Shown here piece after piece: positions 52,272 through 59,196 of a DNA stretch of 64,000 nucleotides. The position numbers and the translations under genes were made by a program. Source of the stretch: Lysobacterales bacterium (GTDB lineage: Bacteria; Pseudomonadota; Gammaproteobacteria; Xanthomonadales; Rhodanobacteraceae); the NCBI GenBank assembly GCA_016721015.1, contig JADKJL010000011.1, positions 186,001-250,000 on the forward strand, read 5' to 3'. How positions within the stretch are numbered: position 1 is the first letter of the stretch; the number at the start of each line of letters is the position of its first letter. Below the pieces are notes generated by a model that saw only the letters and a program-made list of their open reading frames with translations, searched no databases and was not told the DNA's origin.

Positions 52272-54332
52272 CTATTGGAAGCCGTTGGCGAAGATCACAT
52301 CCGAGCACAACGCCACCTGGGCCGGATTGATGACGACGTTGAACTGATCCCCAGCCTCAATCGAACCCCCGTAGGAATAGATGTACCAGTACCCGCCATA
52401 GTAGTAGACGTCGAAATGGCCCGTGGCTGGATTGGAGCCTGACATGCGCGTCACCGCGATTTGTGCACAGGGGGTATTGTTGAGCAGGGGATGATCGAGT
52501 TTCAGTGAGAGTGCCCTGCTCGACTGGGTGACGCGGAATGCGTTCGGGCTGGGTGCCTGCGCATAGACGCTGAAACCGGCACCCAGGGGCATGTTGCCGC
52601 CGCTGCCCAGTTGATCCAGATTGGTGATGAACCACTTGCCCGAGCCACCCGAGGCGTAATAGAACACACCGACGGGGTGCGCGTTGTGAACCGGGCCGGC
52701 CGTGAAATTCTGGTTGACCAGCACGATGCTGTTGGGAGTGTTGTTGAGGCTGCCGTCATCCAGTGTGGTTGACCACGTGCTGGAATTGGCAGCCGTGGTG
52801 ACGTGGCGGAATCGTCCATCGCCGAGCGCCGGAACAAACACGTTGAAGTGCGCATTGGCCGGTACGTTTACCGCCACGTTTTCTCCGAACACGGTCCAGT
52901 AGCTACCCGAATACCACGAGCCGAACGGCTGGTTGTACGTCACATCCGGGCCTGTGCCGCCCGCGTTGTAGTTGGGCGTGGCGAAGATATCGAGCGCCGT
53001 ATTGCCATTGGTGACTGGATTGAAAATAGTGCTGATATACGAGCTCGACGTTGCGCTGGCCGTATGCATGAAGCCCAGATCGCCGTATTCATAGGCGCCG
53101 ATATCCGGATCAGACACGGCAGCGCCTTTCATGCGGCGCAGGCCATCGGCATCGAGCACCGGCAAGCCGTTGGCGATCAGGCCCAGGCCAAGCGTGGGCA
53201 GATGCGCAGCACCAATCGCCGGCGAGGCGGCAGCAAGACGCGGAATCCCGCTGGAAACCAGTTTGGCCGCAGAGAAGATGGTGTTGGCACCCAGCGCAAA
53301 GCCGCCACTGGTGTTGTGCGTGGCATTGATCAGGTTGTAGTTGTTGGTGACGGTGCTGGCCAAAGGCTGGCTTAGATATAGACCATAGTTGGCCACGATA
53401 AGATTGTTCCAGACTGTGCCAGCGATTTGCCCGCTGGCACCGGCACCAGCACCCGCCCAATGTGATGCGCTGATGCCGCGGTAGCAGTTGGAAACGGTGT
53501 TGTTGACGACCTGAATACCGATGCTGCCATCGTAGACGACAAAGCCGATGCCATTGCCGCCGTTCAAGTCGGTTGTGCCGCCACATACGGTCACATTGTT
53601 GTAGACGCGCGCATCGAAGCTGCTTGCAACGAAATTGGGTAGACCTTCAGTCATCTGGATGGCGCTGTCTCTGAATGCTCCACGCACGGTATTTCCATGC
53701 AGGCGCACCGTGCCGCTGGCTCCATAAGTCTGATCGACGAGGATGCCGGAGCCGTCAACCAGACCCGCACTAATAGTGCGAATCTGGTTGAACCAGACAT
53801 CGGCATTGAGCACCGCGCCATGGTTTTGCAATTGCATCAGGCCACCATCGGTTCCCGCCGAGGTGCCGATGATGCGGTTGTTGTAGACCATCGCATTGAC
53901 CGTGCCGCCTGCCGCCACAAGAATGAAACGGTCAGCCTCGATATCGCGCAGATCATAGGTGCCAGTGCCGGTGCCGTCGTAGTAAACGCGCACGTAGCCT
54001 TGCATCAGGCTGATGCCTGAAACGTTCACGGTCTGATTGCCGAGAACGGACGAAGTAATGATCTGGAGCGGGCGCCCAGCCGCAAGCCGCGGACGATAGC
54101 CATTGGCGGCGCGCACGGTCAGACTGCGGTCGTCGAGATTGATGTCCTCATCGATCGGGCCATTGCTGGCGATCTCGATGGTATCGCCGTTGGTTGATCC
54201 CGTAATGCATGCCTGCAGGGTCGTGGCGCACGGCGCGCTACCCGGCCAGGTTCGAGTGGTTGCGCCAGCAGGCAGCGCTGCCAGGATCAGCAGGCAAGCT
54301 GCAATCCATTGGATGAAAGTGACTGATCTCAT
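52272..54332 (-). CDS. Secreted beta-helix protein A of a tandem pair, with IFANGFQ tail
   Basis: A 686-residue protein. The ATG at 54332 has GGAG 6 nt upstream and begins a signal peptide (FIQWIAACLLILAALPAGA). Residues ~40-370 form repeated short beta turns with Asn-rich motifs (NNRIIGTSAG, NNVTVCGG, VVNNTVSNC), as in right-handed beta helices. At ~375-430 is SPAIGA...DADGLRRMKG...DIGAYEYG, the choice-of-anchor Q pattern. Then three ~80-residue repeats, each ending in a FNV-type strand, precede the C-terminal SDVIFANGFQ. Likely extracellular or surface attached. Twin of the next gene at about 70-75% by eye. Confidence 0.88.
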   Translation of the reverse strand: MRSVTFIQWIAACLLILAALPAGATTRTWPGSAPCATTLQACITGSTNGDTIEIASNGPIDEDINLDDRSLTVRAANGYRPRLAAGRPLQIITSSVLGNQTVNVSGISLMQGYVRVYYDGTGTGTYDLRDIEADRFILVAAGGTVNAMVYNNRIIGTSAGTDGGLMQLQNHGAVLNADVWFNQIRTISAGLVDGSGILVDQTYGASGTVRLHGNTVRGAFRDSAIQMTEGLPNFVASSFDARVYNNVTVCGGTTDLNGGNGIGFVVYDGSIGIQVVNNTVSNCYRGISASHWAGAGAGASGQIAGTVWNNLIVANYGLYLSQPLASTVTNNYNLINATHNTSGGFALGANTIFSAAKLVSSGIPRLAAASPAIGAAHLPTLGLGLIANGLPVLDADGLRRMKGAAVSDPDIGAYEYGDLGFMHTASATSSSYISTIFNPVTNGNTALDIFATPNYNAGGTGPDVTYNQPFGSWYSGSYWTVFGENVAVNVPANAHFNVFVPALGDGRFRHVTTAANSSTWSTTLDDGSLNNTPNSIVLVNQNFTAGPVHNAHPVGVFYYASGGSGKWFITNLDQLGSGGNMPLGAGFSVYAQAPSPNAFRVTQSSRALSLKLDHPLLNNTPCAQIAVTRMSGSNPATGHFDVYYYGGYWYIYSYGGSIEAGDQFNVVINPAQVALCSDVIFANGFQ

Positions 54333-54374
54333 TGAAGACTCCAGGGTGGTGACTGCCTGGATTCGGCAGCCTTG

Positions 54375-54409
54375 GGAGTCATAGCGAAGTAAAGAGGCTC
54401 GACAGGACA
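54375..54409 (-). promoter_or_regulatory. Upstream box conserved between the twin genes (copy A)
   Basis: On the minus strand TGTCCT and CTATGACTCCC are separated by the same 20-bp distance as TGTCCT and CTATAACTCCC upstream of the twin gene (56714-56748). They lie about 45-75 bp before the start codon, a promoter-like position. It could be the site read by the neighbouring ECF sigma factor. The similarity may only reflect recent duplication. Confidence 0.4.
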
Positions 54410-54428
54410 AGGTGGGACGATTCTTTCT

Positions 54429-54512
54429 TCAATTCGCAGCCATTGGGCGTGAGCGGGCGCTCACGCCGGCACCCTCGGCCACTCTGTGATGCTCGTCATC
54501 GGCTCCGATCAT
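54429..54512 (-). pseudogene. 5' remnant of a duplicated ECF sigma gene
   Basis: A 27-codon frame beginning MIGADDEHH, matching the sigma factor start MVGADDKHR at 52182. The ~100 bp ahead of it (54513-54615) match the spacer ahead of the sigma gene (52183-52271), including GACTGxGxCCC and CCATCATCCAGCGG. After about 10 codons similarity to the sigma gene is lost. It marks the end point of the tandem duplication that created the twin secreted-protein genes. Confidence 0.75.
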
Positions 54513-54615
54513 GGGGCGCGATTTGGAACGACTGAGCCCCGGCCATCATCCAGCGGCTGCGCCAAAGACGGGCATTGACGTGGTCGATGTGACGATGCCA
54601 ATGACGGTGCCGGAA

Positions 54616-56670
54616 CTATTCGAAGCCGTTGGCGAAGATCACGTCCGAGCACAACTCCACCTGGGCTGGATTGATGACCACGTTGAACTGGTCTCCCGCC
54701 GAAATTTGACCTCCATAAGACCAGATGTACCAACTCGACCCGAAGTAGTAAACATCAAAATTGCCCGCGGCCGGCTGGGCGCCGAACAAGCGCGTCACCG
54801 CTATTTGTGCACAGGGGGTATTGTTGAGCAGGGGATGATCCAGTTTCAGTCCGCTCGAGCTGCTCGACTGGGTAGCACGGAATGCGTTCGGGCTGGGCGC
54901 CTGAGAATAGACGCTGAATCCGGCACCCACAGGCATGTCGCCGCCGCTGGACAGTTGATCCAGATTGATGATCGACCATGTGCCCGGCCCACCAAAGGCG
55001 AAATAGAGCACGCCGATCGGATGCGGGTTGTATTTCGGGCCAGCAGTGTAATTCTGGTTGACCAGCACGATGCGATCGGGCTTGTCGTTGAGACTGCTGT
55101 CGTCCAGCGTCGTGGTCCAGCCGCTGGAATTGGCGGCCGTGGCGACGTGTCGGAGTCGCCCATCGCCGAGCGCCGGGACGAATACGTTGAAATGCGTATT
55201 CGCGGGTACGTTCGCTGCCGTGTTTTCTCCGAACAGGGTCCAATGGCCGGCCGAATACCAGGAACCGAACGGCTGGTTGTAGATTACATTCGGGCCGGCG
55301 CCGCCCGCGTTGAAATTGGGCGTGGCGAAGATATCGAGTGCATTGTTGCCATCGGTGACTGGATTGACGATAGACGTGATGTACGAGCTCGACGTTGCGC
55401 TGGCCGTATGCATGAAGCCGAGATCGCCGTATTCGTAGGCGCCAATATCCGGAGCATGCGAGCCCGGGCCTTTCAGGCGGCGCAAGCCATCCGCATCGAG
55501 CACCGGCAGGCCGTTGAAGAGCAGGCCAAATCCGAGCGTGGCCAGATCGGCAGCGCCGATCGCGGGCGACGTGGCCGTAAGGCGTGGAATTCCGCTGGAC
55601 ACCAATTTCGCCGGAGTGAGCAGAGTGTTGGCGCCCAGCGCAAATCCACCAACGGTGTTATGCGGGGCATTGATCAGGTTGTAGTCGTTGGTGACGCCGC
55701 TGGCCAAAGGCACATTCAACTGCAGCCCATAGTTGGCAACAATCAGGTTGTTCCAGACAAGGCCATCGATATGCGCGCCCGAGCCACCACCCGACCATTG
55801 TGATGCGCCTATGCCGTAGTAGCAGTTGGAAACGGTGTTGTTGACCGCCTGGACATTGATGCTGCCGTCGGAGACGACAAAGCCGATGCCCTTGCCGCCG
55901 TTGAAGTCCGCTGTGCCTCCACACACCGTAACGTTGTTGTAGACGCGCGCGTCGAAGCTGCTTGGAGTTGAGCTGAACAGACCTTCCGACACATAGATGG
56001 CGCTGCGTCCGAATGCTCCGCGCACCGTGTTGCCATTCAGGCGCACCGCGCCGCTGCTCGCAATGGTCTCGTCAACAAAGATTCCGGCGCCTTCGGCCAG
56101 GCCCGGAGTGATGGTGCGAACCTGATTGAACCAGGCATCGACGTTGAGTTCGGCGCCGCGGCTGTTGATTTGCAGCAGGCCGCCGTTGATGCCACCCGAG
56201 GTGCCGACGATGCGGTTGTTGTAAATCATCGCATTGACCGTGCCAGAAGCCGCCTCAAGAGTGATGCGGTTGGCGTCGAGATCACGCAGATCGTAGGTGC
56301 CAGTGCCGGTGCCATTGTAGTGAACACTGACATATCCATTCAGCAGCCTGATGCCCGACACATTCACGGTCTGATTGCCGAGAAGGCTTGAGGTGGAAAC
56401 CGAAAGCCAACGACCGGCGGTCAATTGTGGATGGAAGCCGGTGGCCGCGCGCAATGTCAGACTTCGTTCGAAGAGATTGATGTCCTCATCGACAGGGTCA
56501 TTGCTGGCGATCTCGACGGTGTCGCCGTTGGTCGATCCCGCAATGCATGCCTGCAAAGTCGAGTTGCACGGCGTGCTGCCCGGCCAGGTGCGCACGGTTG
56601 CGGCAGCAGGCAGTGCTGTCAGGATCAGCAGGCAGCACGCAATCCATTGGACGAAAGTGACTGATCTCAT
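54616..56670 (-). CDS. Secreted beta-helix protein B of a tandem pair, with IFANGFE tail
   Basis: A 684-residue paralogue of the 52272-54332 product with the same plan: signal peptide (FVQWIACCLLILTALPAAA), beta-helix region, choice-of-anchor-Q motif (SPAIGAADLATLG...DIGAYEYG), three ~80-residue C-terminal repeats and the ending SDVIFANGFE. The ATG at 56670 aligns with that of its twin; in-frame sequence up to 57192 is antisense to the 56978 gene and was rejected. Head-to-tail with the twin and separated from it by a sigma-gene remnant. Confidence 0.88.
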   Translation of the reverse strand: MRSVTFVQWIACCLLILTALPAAATVRTWPGSTPCNSTLQACIAGSTNGDTVEIASNDPVDEDINLFERSLTLRAATGFHPQLTAGRWLSVSTSSLLGNQTVNVSGIRLLNGYVSVHYNGTGTGTYDLRDLDANRITLEAASGTVNAMIYNNRIVGTSGGINGGLLQINSRGAELNVDAWFNQVRTITPGLAEGAGIFVDETIASSGAVRLNGNTVRGAFGRSAIYVSEGLFSSTPSSFDARVYNNVTVCGGTADFNGGKGIGFVVSDGSINVQAVNNTVSNCYYGIGASQWSGGGSGAHIDGLVWNNLIVANYGLQLNVPLASGVTNDYNLINAPHNTVGGFALGANTLLTPAKLVSSGIPRLTATSPAIGAADLATLGFGLLFNGLPVLDADGLRRLKGPGSHAPDIGAYEYGDLGFMHTASATSSSYITSIVNPVTDGNNALDIFATPNFNAGGAGPNVIYNQPFGSWYSAGHWTLFGENTAANVPANTHFNVFVPALGDGRLRHVATAANSSGWTTTLDDSSLNDKPDRIVLVNQNYTAGPKYNPHPIGVLYFAFGGPGTWSIINLDQLSSGGDMPVGAGFSVYSQAPSPNAFRATQSSSSSGLKLDHPLLNNTPCAQIAVTRLFGAQPAAGNFDVYYFGSSWYIWSYGGQISAGDQFNVVINPAQVELCSDVIFANGFE

Positions 56671-56713
56671 TGATGAGTTCCTGGTGACGACGGCCGGGGT
56701 TTGGCAGCCTTGG

Positions 56714-56748
56714 GGAGTTATAGCGGAAAACGCAGGCCTTGGAGGACA
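56714..56748 (-). promoter_or_regulatory. Upstream box conserved between the twin genes (copy B)
   Basis: Minus-strand TGTCCT and CTATAACTCCC with a 20-bp gap, 45-75 bp before the start of the 56670 gene. TATAAC is a fair -10. It matches copy A at 54375-54409 in both blocks and spacing. Confidence 0.4.
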
Positions 56749-56977
56749 CGTACGGCAAGGATTTGTTCGAGCGCTTCCGGTACAGGCGCATACCTGTTCC
56801 GCCGCCCGCAAGTAGAGCCTTGCGCGTGCATGAAGGCCCGAAAAGCCTCGCGAAATGGCAGCCGGGCACGATATCACTGGGAAGGCAGAGCCTTTCACGC
56901 CCGGATAATTCGAGCCGTTTGGGCTGGATTGGGGCGACATCGGTTCTACTCGGGATCCATCCCATGAGGAGACCGAC

Positions 56978-57274
56978 ATGCCCGAACTCAAGCTTCGACT
57001 GACCGCAGGCGACGATGCCGCTCGTGTGCTGATCAATTTGATCGGCTCACTCGAGGGCATCGAGTCGGTGGAGGAAATCGCCGACCTGATGCCACACATG
57101 GATGATCCGGATTCCAGCTCGCGCGGGCTGCCGGACGATATCGGGCCCGGTACGCATCTGATCAGGATCGAGGCCAGCAACGACACGGTCATCCGCCGCG
57201 TGCTGGATGTCGCGGAAGCTTCCGCCCGCGATCAGGGCGCGGTACTCGAAGTGGTTGACAGCGACGAGCGCTGA
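56978..57274 (+). CDS. Small conserved acidic protein
   Basis: A 98-residue acidic protein; ATG at 56978 follows a GAGGAG ribosome site (56965-56970). It has an alpha/beta look (ARVLINLIGSLEGIESVEEIADLM; VIRRVLDVAEASARDQGAVLEVVD) compatible with a small ferredoxin-like or ACT-like fold. I do not recognise the family. It is divergent from the secreted protein B gene (308 bp apart) and converges on the histone-like gene. Confidence 0.75.
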   Translation: MPELKLRLTAGDDAARVLINLIGSLEGIESVEEIADLMPHMDDPDSSSRGLPDDIGPGTHLIRIEASNDTVIRRVLDVAEASARDQGAVLEVVDSDER

Positions 57275-57292
57275 GCCAATCGCAAACCGGAA

Positions 57293-57318
57293 AGCGCGCG
57301 GCCATGAAGCCGCGCGCT
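57293..57318. terminator. GC-rich hairpin between convergent genes
   Basis: AGCGCGCGGC at 57293-57302 pairs perfectly with GCCGCGCGCT at 57309-57318 around a 6-nt loop. No T-run on either side. It sits in the 69-bp space between the stops of the 56978 and 57344 genes, so a shared terminator role is likely. Confidence 0.55.
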
Positions 57319-57343
57319 GCATGGATCGTTTGGTTGTCAGTTG

Positions 57344-58111
57344 TCAGCTTTGTCCGCGCTTGCCCTGGTTGCCGCGCCCGTGCATGCCGGCGATGCCAAG
57401 GTTGGAATGCGGATCGACTTGTGCCGGAGCGGCCTCGTGGACATCGGGGAGGGTTTCCGCGGTGTGATCCAACTGACCGGTGTGCGCATTCGCAGCGGGC
57501 CAGCTCGGTCCCTGGCGCACGCGTTCGTTCTTCGCCTCAAGCAAGGCCCTCATCTGTTCGGCGACTTGCTCGGGAGTGGTCGCCTTTTTGTGCGAGCGGC
57601 CCGCTTTTGCTGTGGTCGATTTCTTGACTGAAATTGCCGCCTTGCCCGCCGAGCTGGTGTTGCGCGCGGCTTTTTTTGGCGGCGCTGGCGACTTGACGCC
57701 TGACGTGGGCTTGGTAATTTTCTTGCCGGCTGCTTTTTTCGTCAATGCGGATTTTTTTGCGGTCGTCTTGCGTGGGGCCGCCTTCAGCGCCGTTGATTTC
57801 TTTTTGGCGAGCGGTTTTGCAGAACCTTTCGTGGCGATTTTCTTTGGCAGAGATTTCTTGCTGCCGGCATTCTTCTTGGTCGTCTTGCTTGCTGTTGGTG
57901 CCTTCGCGACCTTCTTGATCGCTGCCATCTTCTTTGTTGCCGGGGTCTTCGCGAGGGCCTTGCGCGCGGCTGTCTTCTTGCTGGCTGTCGACTTCTTCGT
58001 GGCGACCTTGCTGGCTGGTTTTGCGCTGGCGGCTTTCCTGGCGGGTGCTTTCTTGCTCACCGTCTGCTTCGTGCTTGTCGCGGTTTTCCTGGTTTTCTTC
58101 TTCGTTGCCAT
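57344..58111 (-). CDS. Histone H1-like Lys/Ala-rich DNA-binding protein
   Basis: A 255-residue protein. Residues 1-190 are almost entirely Lys, Ala, Thr, Ser and Pro in short AAKK/KKTA-type units (MATKKKTRKTATSTK onward), as in AlgP and bacterial H1-like proteins. Residues ~195-255 are different: a short helix EQVAEQMRALLEAKNERV and a His/Asn/Gly-rich tail. The ATG at 58111 has GAGGAGA upstream on the minus strand. It likely coats DNA or RNA non-specifically. Low-complexity composition makes length variable between strains. Confidence 0.88.
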   Translation of the reverse strand: MATKKKTRKTATSTKQTVSKKAPARKAASAKPASKVATKKSTASKKTAARKALAKTPATKKMAAIKKVAKAPTASKTTKKNAGSKKSLPKKIATKGSAKPLAKKKSTALKAAPRKTTAKKSALTKKAAGKKITKPTSGVKSPAPPKKAARNTSSAGKAAISVKKSTTAKAGRSHKKATTPEQVAEQMRALLEAKNERVRQGPSWPAANAHTGQLDHTAETLPDVHEAAPAQVDPHSNLGIAGMHGRGNQGKRGQS

Positions 58112-58261
58112 GATGTCTCCTCGAAAGGGATGCGCAGACACTCCATCGTGGAGGCCTTGCAGTTACGCACGGCAGCCGAAGCCTGCACTGGTATGCGTGT
58201 TGCCAGTGATGACACGACCGCGCTGGACTTGCGCTGAATGCATGACGCAAAAATCGATGGG

Positions 58262-58594
58262 TCAGCGCCGAGCGGGGAGATGGCGAGGCACCCGCGCATT
58301 CAGCAATTCGACCAGATCGGGGGCCATGTATTCGTAAACATCGGGAATGCCGAGACAAATCAGCCTGATGTCGCCGAGTTTGGCGCGGAATCTTGAAGAA
58401 ACCTTGCGTCGATGGATGGGTTCCATGACGAAAACGAGATCCGCCCATTCGAGCAACTCGGCTGACAGTGGCGTATCGGCTCCGCGATTGGTTCCAGCCG
58501 ATGCGGTGGTCACGCCAGGCCAGCCCGCAAAAACTTGTTCGGCGGTCGGGCTGCGCAGCCGGTTCTGGCTGCAGATGAAGAGAACGTTAGTCAT
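58262..58594 (-). CDS. Low-molecular-weight phosphatase family protein
   Basis: A 110-residue protein with the P-loop FICSQNRLRSPTAEQVF (CX5R) at the N-terminus, as in low-molecular-weight protein tyrosine phosphatases. It also has the DLVFVMEPIH motif. It is shorter than classical LMW-PTPs (~150) and fits the compact family usually labelled protein tyrosine phosphatase. The usual C-terminal DPY acid motif is replaced by GIPDVYEYM. The ATG at 58594 matches the family start. Substrate unknown. Confidence 0.85.
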   Translation of the reverse strand: MTNVLFICSQNRLRSPTAEQVFAGWPGVTTASAGTNRGADTPLSAELLEWADLVFVMEPIHRRKVSSRFRAKLGDIRLICLGIPDVYEYMAPDLVELLNARVPRHLPARR

Positions 58595-58686
58595 GGCAGG
58601 GATCGCCCATGCCGCGGGTATCCCGCGCATCCAGGCAAAGGCGGAAGACTTCGGGAGCAGGTGAGGGTCGCAGTGAGCATCTGCAT

Positions 58687-59172
58687 TCAACCCAGTGCCA
58701 ACAACTCCGGATCAATATCGCGCAGCATGTTGATCACGTCTGTTTCGCCCGAAAGGGTGCTGAAGCCGCGCCATTCGTAGCCCGGAGCGACCGTGCAGCC
58801 GACCAGGGCGTACTCGCCGAGTGGACGTGCCGCCTGCCAGCAGCCTGCGGGAACCACGAAGACCGGCGCGGTATCCTGACTGACCGGCCCAAGGCGATGG
58901 CGGGTCAGTTGCTGTTCGCGCGGATCGAAGCGCAGCATTTCCAGTGGCTCACCTTCATACCAGTGCCAGATCTCGTCGGCATCGATGCGGTGCCATTGGC
59001 TTGTCTCGCCGGCACGCAGCAGGTAATAGATCGAGGTCGCCATCGGCCGTTTGCGCTGCTCGTCGCCGAAGGCCACGCTGTTGGTCGATTCGTAGATGCG
59101 CCGATAGTGCCCGCCTTCGACATGCGGTTCGAGGGCAAGCAGGCGCTTGAGATGTTCGGCACGTTCATTCAT
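58687..59172 (-). CDS. Cupin-fold protein, DUF985 family
   Basis: A 161-residue cupin with the family motifs LEPHVEGGHYRRIYES, TSIYYLLRAGETSQWHRIDADEIWHWYEGEPL and APGYEWRGFSTL. The His/Glu pattern HRIDADEIWHWYEG provides a probable metal site. Enzymatic role is not known. The ATG at 59172 lies 24 bp after the stop of tamB on the same strand. Confidence 0.9.
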   Translation of the reverse strand: MNERAEHLKRLLALEPHVEGGHYRRIYESTNSVAFGDEQRKRPMATSIYYLLRAGETSQWHRIDADEIWHWYEGEPLEMLRFDPREQQLTRHRLGPVSQDTAPVFVVPAGCWQAARPLGEYALVGCTVAPGYEWRGFSTLSGETDVINMLRDIDPELLALG

Positions 59173-59196
59173 GCCGACATGATAGTCGGGGTGTGA

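Noticed and set aside
56671..57192. 174-codon N-terminal extension of secreted protein B
   Set aside because: It is antisense to the 56978 gene and puts the signal peptide in the middle of the protein; the twin gene starts at the equivalent of 56670.
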